A stretch of 64,000 nucleotides of DNA from Liolophura sinensis (GCF_032854445.1 NW_027017963.1:124001-188000), one strand, 5' to 3'. Counted from the first letter of the stretch, positions 25,436-40,447 are shown. A program made the numbers and translations. The notes: generated by a model from the letters alone, not told the origin.

Positions 25436-28400
25436 GACGTCGTCTGGGCTACCGAAGGGCACATAACTTATAATGAAAAGTTGAATATAGTAATGACCAG
25501 TCGCGATTGTACATAGTTAATGTAGCCGATTTCAATTCGCAAAAAGACCAGGCAAAAATCCAAAAGTGGAAAAACTGTTCCAATGCTGCTGGTAAGAGGC
25601 TAATCCGACGTATTTTGTGACGAGAAATCGATTGGTGCAAACCGCGTTGCTCTCCGACCAATACTTTTGGCTGTAGCCACAAATGAATAATCAATGATGT
25701 CAAGATCACGTGCCCAGCAACGGCTCTTACTCCATGGAAACCAAGGAAATTTGCAATTTTTCAACAGCTGGAGATGCCTGGCCCAATTGCGCATCCTTTG
25801 GCACCTTATTGATGTGGGTCAGTGTTCAATTGTACTTTTTACAGCGGATTGTATCAAGTACCTTTTGTTTTTTTTATATACAAATGGTGTGGTTTTTCTA
25901 CATGTAGATAAAGACATTGAGTTTGTCTTCGACTTAGAAGTAAGACATTTGCTGGGTGAGTTAAATGGGCTTGGCCCAAAGATTTGACGTCGTCTGGGCT
26001 ACCGAAGGGCACATAACTTATAATGAAAAATTGAATATAGTAATGACCAGTCGCGATTGTACATAGTTAATGTATCCGATTTCAATAAGCAAAAAGACCA
26101 GGCAAAAATCCAAAAGTGGAAAAACTGTTCCAATGCTGCTGGTAAGAGGCTAATCCGACGTATTTTGTGACGAGAAATCGAATGGTGCAAACCGCGTTGC
26201 TCTCCGACCAATACTTTTGGCTGTAGCCACAAATGAATAATCAATGATGTCAAGATCACGTGCCCAGCAACGGCTCTTACTCCATGGAAACCAAGGAAAT
26301 TTGCAATTTTTCAACAGCTGGAGATGCCTGGCCCAATTGCGCATCCTTTGGCACCTTATTGATGTGGGTCAGTGTTCAATTGTACTTTTTACAGCGGATT
26401 GTATCAAGTACCTTGTGTTTTTTTTATATACAAATGGTGTGGTTTTTCTACATGTAGATAAAGACATTGAGTTTGTCTTCGACTTAGAAGTAAGACATTT
26501 GCTGGGTGAGTTAAATGGGCTTGGCCCAAAGATTTGAGGTCGTCTGGGCTACCGAAGGGCACATAACTTATAATGAAAAGTTGAATATAGTAATGACCAG
26601 TCGCGATTGTACATAGTTAATGTAGCCGATTTCAATTCGCAAAAAGACCAGGCAAAAATCCAAAAGTAGAAAAACTGTTCCAATGCTGCTGGTAAGAGGC
26701 TAATCCGACGTATTTTGTGACGAGAAATCGAATGGTGCAAACCGCGTTGCTCTCCGACCAATACTTTTGGCTGTAGCCACAAATGAATAATCAATGATGT
26801 CAAGATCACGTGCCCAGCAACGGCTCTTACTCCATGGAAACCAAGGAAATTTGCAATTTTTCAACAGCTGGAGATGCCTGGCCCAATTGCGCATCTTTTG
26901 GCACCTTATTGATGTGGGTCAGTGTTCAATTGTACTTTTTACAGCGGATTGTATCAAGTACCTTGTGTTTTTTTTATATACAAATGGTGTGGTTTTTCTA
27001 CATGTAGATAAAGACATTGAGTTTGTCTTCGACTTAGAAGTAAGACATTTGTTGGGTGAGTTAAATGGGCTTGGCCCAAAGATTTGACGTCGTCTGGGCT
27101 ACCGAAGGGCACATAACTTATAATGAAAAGTTGAATATAGTAATGACCAGTCGCGATTGTACATAGTTAATGTAGCCGATTTCAATTAGCAAAAAGACCA
27201 GGCAAAAATCCAAAAGTGGAAAAACTGTTCCAATGCTGCTGGTAAGAGGCTAATCCGACGTATTTTGTGACGAGAAATCGAATGGTGCAAACCGCGTTGC
27301 TCTCCGACCAATACTTTTGGCTGTAGCCACAAATGAATAATCAATGATGTCAAGATCACGTGCCCAGCAACGGCTCTTACTCCATGGAAACCAAGGAAAT
27401 TTGCAATTTTTCAACAGCTGCAGATGCCTGGCCCAATTGCGCATCCTTTGGTACCTTATTGATGTGGGTCAGTGTTCAATTGTACTTTTTACAGTGGATT
27501 GTATCAAGTACCTTGTGTTTTTTTTTTATATACAAATGGTGTGGTTTTTCTACATGTAGATAAAGACATTGAGTTTGTCTTCGACTTAGGAGTAAGACAT
27601 TTGCTGGGTGAGTTAAATGGGCTTGGCCCAAAGATTTGACGTCGTCTGGGCTACCGAAGGGCACATAACTTATAATGAAAAGTTGAATATAGTAATGACC
27701 AGTCGCGATTGTACATAGTTAATGTAGCCGATTTCAATTAGCAAAAAGACCAGGCAAAAATCCAAAAGTGGAAAAACTGTTCCAATCCTGCTGGTAAGAG
27801 GCTAATCCGACGTATTTTGTGACGAGAAATCGAATGGTGCAAACCGCGTTGCTCTCCGACCAATACTTTTGGCTGTAGCCACAAGTGAATAATCAATGAT
27901 GTCAAGATCACGTGCCCAGCAACGGCTCTTACTCCATGGAAACCAAGGAAATTTGCAATTTTTCAACAGCTGGAGATGCCTGGCCCAATTGCGCATCCTT
28001 TGGCACCTTATTGATGTGGGTCAGTGTTCAATTGTACTTTTTACAGCGGATTGTATCAAGTACCTTTTGTTTTTTTTATATACAAATGGTGTGGTTTTTC
28101 TACATGTAGATAAAGACATTGAGTTTGTCTTCGACTTAGAAGTAAGACATTTGCTGGGTGAGTTAAATGGGCTTGGCCCAAAGATTTGACGTCGTCTGGG
28201 CTACCGAAGGGCACATAACTTATAATGAAAAGTTGAATATAGTAATGACCAGTCGCGATTGTACATAGTTAATGTAGCCGATTTCAATTCGCAAAAAGAC
28301 CAGGCAAAAATCCAAAAGTGGAAAAACTGTTCCAATGCTGCTGGTAAGAGGCTAATCCGACGTATTTTGTGACGAGAAATCGAATGGTGCAAACCGCGTT

Positions 28401-30937
28401 GCTCTCCGACCAATACTTTTGGCTGTAGCCACAAATGAATAATCAATGATGTCAAGATCACGTGCCCAGCAACGGCTCTTACTCCATGGAAACCAAGGAA
28501 ATTTGCAATTTTTCAACAGCTGGAGATGCCTGGCCCAATTGCGCATCCTTTGGCACCTTATTGATGTGGGTCAGTGTTCAATTGTACTTTTTACAGCGGA
28601 TTGTATCAAGTACCTTGTGTTTTTTTTATATACAAATGGTGTGGTTTTTCTACATGTAGATAAAGACATTGAGTTTGTCTTCGACTTAGAAGTAAGACAT
28701 TTGTTGGGTGAGTTAAATGGGCTTGGCCCAAAGATTTGACGTCGTCTGGGCTACCGAAGGGCACATAACTTATAATGAAAAGTTGAATATAGTAATGACC
28801 AGTCGCGATTGTACATAGTTAATGTAGCCGATTTCAATTAGCAAAATGACCAGGCAAAAATCCAAAAGTAGAAAAACTGTTCCACTGCTGCTGGTAAGAG
28901 GCTAATCCGACGTATTTTGTGACGAGAAATCGAATGGAGCAAACCGCGTTGCTCTCCGACCAATACTTTTGGCTGTAGCCACAAATGAATAATCAATGAT
29001 GTCAAGATCACGTGCCCAGCAACGGCTCTTACTCCATGGAAACCAAGGAAATTTGCAATTTTTCAACAGCTGGAGATGCCTGGCCCAATTGCGCATCCTT
29101 TGGCACCTTATTGATGTGGGTCAGTGTTCAATTGTACTTTTTACAGCGGATTGTATCAAGTACCTTGTGTTTTTTTTATATACAAATGGTGTGGTTTTTC
29201 TACATGTAGATAAAGACATTGAGTTTGTCTTCGACTTAGAAGTAAGACATTTGTTGGGTGAGTTAAATGGGCTTGGCCCAAAGATTTGACGTCGTCTGGG
29301 CTACCGAAGGGCACATAACTTATAATGAAAAGTTGAATATAGTAATGACCAGTCGCGATTGTACATAGTTAATGTAGCCGATTTCAATTCGCAAAATGAC
29401 CAGGCAAAAATCCAAAAGTAGAAAAACTGTTCCACTGCTGCTGGTAAGAGGCTAATCCGACGTATTTTGTGACGAGAAATCGAATGGAGCAAACCGCGTT
29501 GCTCTCCGACCAATACTTTTGGCTGTAGCCACAAATGAATAATCAATGATGTCAAGATCACGTGCCCAGCAACGGCTCTTACTCCATGGAAACCAAGGAA
29601 ATTTGCAATTTTTCAACAGCTGGAGATGCCTGGCCCAATTGCGCATCCTTTGGCACCTTATTGATGTGGGTCAGTGTTCAATTGTACTTTTTACAGCGGA
29701 TTGTATCAAGTACCTTGTGTTTTTTTTATATACAAATGGTGTGGTTTTTCTACATGTAGATAAAGACATTGAGTTTGTCTTCGACTTAGAAGTAAGACAT
29801 TTGCTGGGTGAGTTAAATGGGCTTGGCCCAAAGATTTGACGTCGTCTGGGCTACCGAAGGGCACATAACTTATAATGAAAAGTTGAATATAGTAATGACC
29901 AGTCGCGATTGTACATAGTTAATGTAGCCGATTTCAATTCGCAAAAAGACCAGGCAAAAATCCAAAAGTAGAAAAACTGTTCCAATGCTGCTGGTAAGAG
30001 GCTAATCCGACGTATTTTGTGACGAGAAATCGAATGGTGCAAACCGCGTTGCTCTCCGACCAATACTTTTGGCTGTAGCCACAAGTGAATAATCAATGAT
30101 GTCAAGATCACGTGCCCAGCAACGGCTCTTACTCCATGGAAACCAAGGAAATTTGCAATTTTTCAACAGCTGGAGATGCCTGGCCCAATTGCGCATCCTT
30201 TGGCACCTTATTGATGTGGGTCAGTGTTCAATTGTACTTTTTACAGCGGATTGTATCAAGTACCTTGTGTTTTTTTTATATACAAATGGTGTGGTTTTTC
30301 TACATGTAGATAAAGACATTGAGTTTGTCTTCGACTTAGAAGTAAGACATTTGCTGGGTGAGTTAAATGGGCTTGGCCCAAAGATTTGACGTCGTCTGGG
30401 CTACCGAAGGGCACATAACTTATAATGAAAAGTTGAATATAGTAATGACCAGTCGCGATTGTACATAGTTAATGTAGCCGATTTCAATTCGCAAAAAGAC
30501 CAGGCAAAAATCCAAAAGTAGAAAAACTGTTCCAATGCTGCTGGTAAGAGGCTAATCCGACGTATTTTGTGACGAGAAATCGAATGGTGCAAACCGCGTT
30601 GCTCTCCGACCAATACTTTTGGCTGTAGCCACAAATGAATAATCAATGATGTCAAGATCACGTGCCCAGCAACGGCTCTTACTCCATGGAAACCAAGGAA
30701 ATTTGCAATTTTTCAACAGCTGGAGATGCCTGGCCCAATTGCGCATCTTTCGGAACCTTATTGATGTGGGTCAGTGTTCAATTGTACTTTTTACAGCGGA
30801 TTGTATCAAGTACCTTGTGTTTTTTTTATATACAAATGGTGTGGTTTTTCTACATGTAGATAAAGACATTGAGTTTGTCTTCGACTTAGAAGTAAGACAT
30901 TTGCTGGGTGAGTTAAATGGGCTTGGCCCAAAGATTT
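25436..30937. repeat. Higher-order unit, expanded ten-monomer form
   Basis: The order is v7-v8-v9-v10-v11-v12-v5-v5-v6-v13 over 5,502 bp. It equals the eight-monomer unit with two v5 monomers (28,738 and 29,288) inserted between v12 and v6. The second v5 has AATTCGC and AGTAGAAAA, like v6, so it may be a v6/v5 hybrid. The first six monomers match 37,538-40,839 at offset 12,102 bp. Confidence 0.88.
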
Positions 30938-31487
30938 GACGTCGTCTGGGCTACCGAAGGGCACATAACTTATAATGAAAAGTTGAATATAGTAATGACC
31001 AGTCGCGATTGTACATAGTTAATGTAGCCGATTTCAATTCGCAAAAAGACCAGGCAAAAATCCAAAAGTGGAAAAACTGTTCCAATGCTGCTGGTAAGAG
31101 GCTAATCCGACGTATTTTGTGACGAGAAATCGAATGGTGCAAACCGCGTTGCTCTCCGACCAATACTTTTGGCTGTAGCCACAAATGAATAATCAATGAT
31201 GTCAAGATCACGTGCCCAGCAACGGCTCTTACTCCATGGAAACCAAGGAAATTTGCAATTTTTCAACAGCTGGAGATGCCTGGCCCAATTGCGCATCCTT
31301 TGGCACCTTATTGATGTGGGTCAGTGTTCAATTGTACTTTTTACAGCGGATTGTATCAAGTACCTTTTGTTTTTTTTATATACAAATGGTGTGGTTTTTC
31401 TACATGTAGATAAAGACATTGAGTTTGTCTTCGACTTAGAAGTAAGACATTTGTTGGGTGAGTTAAATGGGCTTGGCCCAAAGATTT

Positions 31488-34237
31488 GACGTCGTCTGGG
31501 CTACCGAAGGGCACATAACTTATAATGAAAAGTTGAATATAGTAATGACCAGTCGCGATTGTACATAGTTAATGTAGCCGATTTCAATTCGCAAAAAGAC
31601 CAGGCAAAAACCCAAAAGTGGAAAAACTGTTCCAATGCTGCTGGTAAGAGGCTAATCCGACGTATTTTGTGACGAGAAATCGAATGGTGCAAACCGCGTT
31701 GCTCTCCGACCAATACTTTTGGCTGTAGCCACAAATGAATAATCAATGATGTCAAGATCACGTGCCCAGCAACGGCTCTTACTCCATGGAAACCAAGGAA
31801 ATTTGCAATTTTTCAACAGCTGGAGATGCCTGGCCCAATTGCGCATCCTTTGGCACCTTATTGATGTGGGTCAGTGTTCAATTGTACTTTTTACAGCGGA
31901 TTGTATCAAGTACCTTGTGTTTTTTTTTATATACAAATGGTGCGGTTTTTCTACATGTAGATAAAGACATTGAGTTTGTCTTCGACTTAGGAGTAAGACA
32001 TTTGCTGGGTGAGTTAAATGGGCTTGGCCCAAAGATTTGACGTCGTCTGGGCTACCGAAGGGCACATAACTTATAATGAAATGTTAAATATAGTAATGAC
32101 CAGTCGCGATTGTACATAGTTAATGTAGCCGATTTCAATTAGCAAAAAGACCAGGCAAAAATCCAAAAGTGGAAAAACTGTTCCAATGCTGCTGGTAAGA
32201 GGCTAATCCGACGTATTTTGTGACGAGAAATCGAATGGTGCAAACCGCGTTGCTCTCCGACCAATACTTTTGGCTGTAGCCACAAGTGAATAATGAATGA
32301 TGTCAAGATCACGTGCCCAGCAACGGCTCTTACTCCATGGAAACCAAGGAAATTTGCAATTTTTCAACAGCTGGAGATGCCTGGCCCAATTGCGCATCCT
32401 TTGGCACCTTATTGATGTGGGTCAGTGTTCAATTGTACTTTTTACAGCGGATTGTATCAAGTACCTTGTGTTTTTTTATATACAAATGGTGTGGTTTTTC
32501 TACATGTAGATAAAGACATTGAGTTTGTCTTCGACTTAGAAGTAAGACATTTGCTGGGTGAGTTAAATGGGCTTGGCCCAAAGATTTGACGTCGTCTGGG
32601 CTACCGAAGGGCACATAACTTATAATGAAAAGTTGAATATAGTAATGACCAGTCGCGATTGTACATAGTTAATGTAGCCGATTTTAATTCGCAAAAAGAC
32701 CAGGCAAAAATCCAAAAGTGGAAAAACTGTTCCAATGCTGCTGGTAAGAGGCTAATCCGACGTATTTTGTGACGAGAAATCGAATGGTGCAAACCGCGTT
32801 GCTCTCCAACCAAAACTTTTGGCTGTAGCCACAAATGAATAATCAATGATGTCAAGATCACGTGCCCAGCAACGGCTCTTACTCCATGGAAACCAAGGAA
32901 ATTTGCAATTTTTCAACAGCTGGAGATGCCTGGCCCAATTGCGCATTCTTTGGCACCTTATTGATGTGGGTCAGTGTTCAATTGTACTTTTTACAGCGGA
33001 TTGTATCAAGTACCTTGTGTTTTTTTTACATACAAATGGTGTGGTTTTTCTACATGTAGATAAAGACATTGAGTTTGTCTTCGACTTAGAAGTAAGACAT
33101 TTGCTGGGTGAGTTAAATGGGCTTGGCCCAAAGATTTGACGTCGTCTGGGCTACCGAAGGGCACATAACTTATAATGAAAAGTTGAATATAGTAATGACC
33201 AGTCGCGATTGTACATAGTCAATGTAGCCGATTTCAATTCGCAAAAAGACCAGGCAAAAATCCAAAAGTGGAAAAACTGTTCCAATGCTGCTGGTAAGAG
33301 GCTAATCCGACGTATTTTGTGACGAGAAATCGATTGGTGCAAACCGCGTTGCTCTCCGACCAATACTTTTGGCTGTAGCCACAAATGAATAATCAATGAT
33401 GTCAAGATCACGTGCCCAGCAACGGCTCTTACTCCATGGAAACCAAGGAAATTTGCAATTTTTCAACAGCTGGAGATGCCTGGCCCAATTGCGCATCCTT
33501 TGGCACCTTATTGATGTGGGTCAGTGTTCAATTGTACTTTTTACAGCGGATTGTATCAAGTACCTTGTGTTTTTTTTATATACAAATGGTGTGGTTTTTC
33601 TACATGTAGATAAAGACATTGAGTTTGTCTTCGACTTAGAAGTAAGACATTTGTTGGGTGAGTTAAATGGGCTTGGCCCAAAGATTTGACGTCGTCTGGG
33701 CTACCGAAGGGCACATAACTTATAATGAAAAGTTGAATATAGTAATGACCAGTCGCGATTGTACATAGTTAATGTAGCCGATTTCAATTAGCAAAATGAC
33801 CAGGCAAAAATCCAAAAGTGGAAAAACTGTTCCACTGCTGCTGGTAAGAGGCTAATCCGACGTATTTTGTGACGAGAAATCGAATGGAGCAAACCGCGTT
33901 GCTCTCCGACCAATACTTTTGGCTGTAGCCACAAGTGAATAATCAATGATGTCAAGATCACGTGCCCAGCAACGGCTCTTACTCCATGGAAACCAAGGAA
34001 ATTTGCAATTTTTCAACAGCTGGAGATGCCTGGCCCAATTGCGCATCCTTTGGCACCTTATTGATGTGGGTCAGTGTTCAATTGTACTTTTTACAGCGGA
34101 TTGTATCAAGTACCTTGTGTTTTTTTTATATACAAATGGTGTGGTTTTTCTACATGTAGATAAAGACATTGAGTTTGTCTTCGACTTAGAAGTAAGACAT
34201 TTGCTGGGTGAGTTAAATGGGCTTGGCCCAAAGATTT
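31488..34237. repeat. Variant block v1-v2-v3-v4-v5/v6, copy 2
   Basis: Partner of 22,136-24,885. The fifth monomer (33,688-34,237) starts as v5 (AAAATGACC, CACTGCTGC, GGAGC) and ends as v6 (CACAAGTGAATAATC). It is a hybrid of the two monomers that stand side by side at 24,336 and 24,886. Loss of one 550-bp length between them explains it. Confidence 0.9.
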
Positions 34238-37200
34238 GACGTCGTCTGGGCTACCGAAGGGCACATAACTTATAATGAAAAGTTGAATATAGTAATGACC
34301 AGTCGCGATTGTACATAGTTAATGTAGCCGATTTCAATTCGCAAAAAGACCAGGCAAAAATCCAAAAGTGGAAAAACTGTTCCAATGCTGCTGGTAAGAG
34401 GCTAATCCGACGTATTTTGTGACGAGAAATCGAATGGTGCAAACCGCGTTGCTCTCCGACCAATACTTTTGGCTGTAGCCACAAATGAATAATCAATGAT
34501 GTCAAGATCACGTGCCCAGCAACGGCTCTTACTCCATGGAAACCAAGGAAATTTGCAATTTTTCAACAGCTGGAGATGCCTGGCCCAATTGCGCATCTTT
34601 CGGAACCTTATTGATGTGGGTCAGTGTTCAATTGTACTTTTTACAGCGGATTGTATCAAGTACCTTGTGTTTTTTTTATATACAAATGGTGTGGTTTTTC
34701 TACATGTAGATAAAGACATTGAGTTTGTCTTCGACTTAGAAGTAAGACATTTGCTGGGTGAGTTAAATGGGCTTGGCCCAAAGATTTGACGTCGTCTGGG
34801 CTACCGAAGGGCACATAACTTATAATGAAAAGTTGAATATAGTAATGACCAGTCGCGATTGTACATAGTTAATGTAGCCGATTTCAATTCGCAAAAAGAC
34901 CAGGCAAAAATCCAAAAGTGGAAAAACTGTTCCAATGCTGCTGGTAAGAGGCTAATCCGACGTATTTTGTGACGAGAAATCGAATGGTGCAAACCGCGTT
35001 GCTCTCCGACCAATACTTTTGGCTGTAGCCACAAGTGAATAATCAATGATGTCAAGATCACGTGCCCAGCAACGGCTCTTACTCCATGGAAACCAAGGAA
35101 ATTTGCAATTTTTCAACAGCTGGAGATGCCTGGCCCAATTGCGCATCCTTTGGCACCTTATTGATGTGGGTCAGTGTTCAATTGTACTTTTTACAGCGGA
35201 TTGTATCAAGTACCTTGTGTTTTTTTTATATACAAATGGTGTGGTTTTTCTACATGTAGATAAAGACATTGAGTTTGTCTTCGACTTAGAAGTAAGACAT
35301 CTGCTGGGTGAGTTAAATGGGCTTGGCCCAAAGATTTGACGTCGTCTGGGCTACCGAAGGGCACATAACTTATAATGAAAAGTTGAATATAGTAATGACC
35401 AGTCGCGATTGTACATAGTTAATGTAGCCGATTTCAATTCGCAAAAAGACCAGGCAAAAATCCAAAAGTGGAAAAACTGTTCCAATGCTGCTGGTAAGAG
35501 GCTAATCCGACGTATTTTGTGACGAGAAATCGAATGGTGCAAACCGCGTTGCTCTCCGACCAATACTTTTGGCTGTAGCCACAAATGAATAATCAATGAT
35601 GTCAAGATCACGTGCCCAGCAACGGCTCTTACTCCATGGAAACCAAGGAAATTTGCAATTTTTCAACAGCTGGAGATGCCTGGCCCAATTGCGCATCCTT
35701 TGGCACCTTATTGATGTGGGTCAGTGTTCAATTGTACTTTTTACAGCGGATTGTATCAAGTACCTTGTGTTTTTTTTATATACAAATGGTGTGGTTTTTC
35801 TACATGTAGATAAAGACATTGAGTTTGTCTTCGACTTAGAAGTAAGACATTTGTTGGGTGAGTTAAATGGGCTTGGCCCAAAGATTTGACGTCGTCTGGG
35901 CTACCGAAGGGCACATAACTTATAATGAAAAGTTGAATATAGTAATGACCAGTCGCGATTGTACATAGTTAATGTAGCCGATTTCAATTAGCAAAATGAC
36001 CAGGCAAAAATCCAAAAGTGGAAAAACTGTTCCACTGCTGCTGGTAAGAGGCTAATCCGACGTATTTTGTGACGAGAAATCGAATGGAGCAAACCGCGTT
36101 GCTCTCCGACCAATACTTTTGGCTGTAGCCACAAATGAATAATCAATGATGTCAAGATCACGTGCCCAGCAACGGCTCTTACTCCATGGAAACCAAGGAA
36201 ATTTGCAATTTTTCAACAGCTGGAGATGCCTGGCCCAATTGCGCATCCTTTGGCACCTTATTGATGTGGGTCAGTGTTCAATTGTACTTTTTACAGCGGA
36301 TTGTATCAAGTACCTTGTGTTTTTTTTATATACAAATGGTGTGGTTTTTCTACATGTAGATAAAGACATTGAGTTTGTCTTCGACTTAGAAGTAAGACAT
36401 TTGCTGGGTGAGTTAAATGGGCTTGGCCCAAAGATTTGACGTCGTCTGGGCTACCGAAGGGCACATAACTTATAATGAAAAGTTGAATATAGTAATGACC
36501 AGTCGCGATTGTACATAGTTAATGTAGCCGATTTCAATTCGCAAAAAGACCAGGCAAAAATCCAAAAGTAGAAAAACTGTTCCAATGCTGCTGGTAAGAG
36601 GCTAATCCGACGTATTTTGTGACGAGAAATCGAATGGTGCAAACCGCGTTGCTCTCCGACCAATACTTTTGGCTGTAGCCACAAGTGAATAATCAATGAT
36701 GTCAAGATCACGTGCCCAGCAACGGCTCTTACTCCATGGAAACCAAGGAAATTTGCAATTTTTCAACAGCTGGAGATGCCTGGCCCAATTGCGCATCCTT
36801 TGGCACCTTATTGATGTGGGTCAGTGTTCAATTGTACTTTTTACAGCGGATTGTATCAAGTACCTTGTGTTTTTTTTATATACAAATGGTGTGGTTTTTC
36901 TACATGTAGATAAAGACATTGAGTTTGTCTTCGACTTAGAAGTAAGACATTTGCTGGGTGAGTTAAATGGGCTTGGCCCAAAGATTTGACGTCGTCTGGG
37001 CTACCGAAGGGCACATAACTTATAATGAAAAGTTGAATATAGTAATGACCAGTCGCGATTGTACATAGTTAATGTAGCCGATTTCAATTCGCAAAAAGAC
37101 CAGGCAAAAATCCAAAAGTAGAAAAACTGTTCCAATGCTGCTGGTAAGAGGCTAATCCGACGTATTTTGTGACGAGAAATCGAATGGTGCAAACCGCGTT

Positions 37201-40200
37201 GCTCTCCGACCAATACTTTTGGCTGTAGCCACAAATGAATAATCAATGATGTCAAGATCACGTGCCCAGCAACGGCTCTTACTCCATGGAAACCAAGGAA
37301 ATTTGCAATTTTTCAACAGCTGGAGATGCCTGGCCCAATTGCGCATCTTTCGGAACCTTATTGATGTGGGTCAGTGTTCAATTGTACTTTTTACAGCGGA
37401 TTGTATCAAGTACCTTGTGTTTTTTTTATATACAAATGGTGTGGTTTTTCTACATGTAGATAAAGACATTGAGTTTGTCTTCGACTTAGAAGTAAGACAT
37501 TTGCTGGGTGAGTTAAATGGGCTTGGCCCAAAGATTTGACGTCGTCTGGGCTACCGAAGGGCACATAACTTATAATGAAAAGTTGAATATAGTAATGACC
37601 AGTCGCGATTGTACATAGTTAATGTAGCCGATTTCAATTCGCAAAAAGACCAGGCAAAAATCCAAAAGTGGAAAAACTGTTCCAATGCTGCTGGTAAGAG
37701 GCTAATCCGACGTATTTTGTGACGAGAAATCGATTGGTGCAAACCGCGTTGCTCTCCGACCAATACTTTTGGCTGTAGCCACAAATGAATAATCAATGAT
37801 GTCAAGATCACGTGCCCAGCAACGGCTCTTACTCCATGGAAACCAAGGAAATTTGCAATTTTTCAACAGCTGGAGATGCCTGGCCCAATTGCGCATCCTT
37901 TGGCACCTTATTGATGTGGGTCAGTGTTCAATTGTACTTTTTACAGCGGATTGTATCAAGTACCTTTTGTTTTTTTTATATACAAATGGTGTGGTTTTTC
38001 TACATGTAGATAAAGACATTGAGTTTGTCTTCGACTTAGAAGTAAGACATTTGCTGGGTGAGTTAAATGGGCTTGGCCCAAAGATTTGACGTCGTCTGGG
38101 CTACCGAAGGGCACATAACTTATAATGAAAAATTGAATATAGTAATGACCAGTCGCGATTGTACATAGTTAATGTATCCGATTTCAATAAGCAAAAAGAC
38201 CAGGCAAAAATCCAAAAGTGGAAAAACTGTTCCAATGCTGCTGGTAAGAGGCTAATCCGACGTATTTTGTGACGAGAAATCGAATGGTGCAAACCGCGTT
38301 GCTCTCCGACCAATACTTTTGGCTGTAGCCACAAATGAATAATCAATGATGTCAAGATCACGTGCCCAGCAACGGCTCTTACTCCATGGAAACCAAGGAA
38401 ATTTGCAATTTTTCAACAGCTGGAGATGCCTGGCCCAATTGCGCATCCTTTGGCACCTTATTGATGTGGGTCAGTGTTCAATTGTACTTTTTACAGCGGA
38501 TTGTATCAAGTACCTTGTGTTTTTTTTATATACAAATGGTGTGGTTTTTCTACATGTAGATAAAGACATTGAGTTTGTCTTCGACTTAGAAGTAAGACAT
38601 TTGCTGGGTGAGTTAAATGGGCTTGGCCCAAAGATTTGAGGTCGTCTGGGCTACCGAAGGGCACATAACTTATAATGAAAAGTTGAATATAGTAATGACC
38701 AGTCGCGATTGTACATAGTTAATGTAGCCGATTTCAATTCGCAAAAAGACCAGGCAAAAATCCAAAAGTAGAAAAACTGTTCCAATGCTGCTGGTAAGAG
38801 GCTAATCCGACGTATTTTGTGACGAGAAATCGAATGGTGCAAACCGCGTTGCTCTCCGACCAATACTTTTGGCTGTAGCCACAAATGAATAATCAATGAT
38901 GTCAAGATCACGTGCCCAGCAACGGCTCTTACTCCATGGAAACCAAGGAAATTTGCAATTTTTCAACAGCTGGAGATGCCTGGCCCAATTGCGCATCTTT
39001 TGGCACCTTATTGATGTGGGTCAGTGTTCAATTGTACTTTTTACAGCGGATTGTATCAAGTACCTTGTGTTTTTTTTATATACAAATGGTGTGGTTTTTC
39101 TACATGTAGATAAAGACATTGAGTTTGTCTTCGACTTAGAAGTAAGACATTTGTTGGGTGAGTTAAATGGGCTTGGCCCAAAGATTTGACGTCGTCTGGG
39201 CTACCGAAGGGCACATAACTTATAATGAAAAGTTGAATATAGTAATGACCAGTCGCGATTGTACATAGTTAATGTAGCCGATTTCAATTAGCAAAAAGAC
39301 CAGGCAAAAATCCAAAAGTGGAAAAACTGTTCCAATGCTGCTGGTAAGAGGCTAATCCGACGTATTTTGTGACGAGAAATCGAATGGTGCAAACCGCGTT
39401 GCTCTCCGACCAATACTTTTGGCTGTAGCCACAAATGAATAATCAATGATGTCAAGATCACGTGCCCAGCAACGGCTCTTACTCCATGGAAACCAAGGAA
39501 ATTTGCAATTTTTCAACAGCTGCAGATGCCTGGCCCAATTGCGCATCCTTTGGTACCTTATTGATGTGGGTCAGTGTTCAATTGTACTTTTTACAGCGGA
39601 TTGTATCAAGTACCTTGTGTTTTTTTTTTATATACAAATGGTGTGGTTTTTCTACATGTAGATAAAGACATTGAGTTTGTCTTCGACTTAGGAGTAAGAC
39701 ATTTGCTGGGTGAGTTAAATGGGCTTGGCCCAAAGATTTGACGTCGTCTGGGCTACCGAAGGGCACATAACTTATAATGAAAAGTTGAATATAGTAATGA
39801 CCAGTCGCGATTGTACATAGTTAATGTAGCCGATTTCAATTAGCAAAAAGACCAGGCAAAAATCCAAAAGTGGAAAAACTGTTCCAATCCTGCTGGTAAG
39901 AGGCTAATCCGACGTATTTTGTGACGAGAAATCGAATGGTGCAAACCGCGTTGCTCTCCGACCAATACTTTTGGCTGTAGCCACAAGTGAATAATCAATG
40001 ATGTCAAGATCACGTGCCCAGCAACGGCTCTTACTCCATGGAAACCAAGGAAATTTGCAATTTTTCAACAGCTGGAGATGCCTGGCCCAATTGCGCATCC
40101 TTTGGCACCTTATTGATGTGGGTCAGTGTTCAATTGTACTTTTTACAGCGGATTGTATCAAGTACCTTTTGTTTTTTTTATATACAAATGGTGTGGTTTT

Positions 40201-40445
40201 TCTACATGTAGATAAAGACATTGAGTTTGTCTTCGACTTAGAAGTAAGACATTTGCTGGGTGAGTTAAATGGGCTTGGCCCAAAGATTTGACGTCGTCTG
40301 GGCTACCGAAGGGCACATAACTTATAATGAAAAGTTGAATATAGTAATGACCAGTCGCGATTGTACATAGTTAATGTAGCCGATTTCAATTCGCAAAAAG
40401 ACCAGGCAAAAATCCAAAAGTGGAAAAACTGTTCCAATGCTGCTG

Positions 40446-40447
40446 GT
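40446..40447 (+). other. Splice-donor-like GT (per-monomer element)
   Basis: The context CTG|GTAAGAGG matches the general eukaryotic 5' splice-site consensus well. It recurs at monomer position 157-158 in nearly every copy. A second donor-like GG|GTGAGTTA is at 40,810-40,811. There is no evidence of transcription, so this is a sequence resemblance only. Confidence 0.3.
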
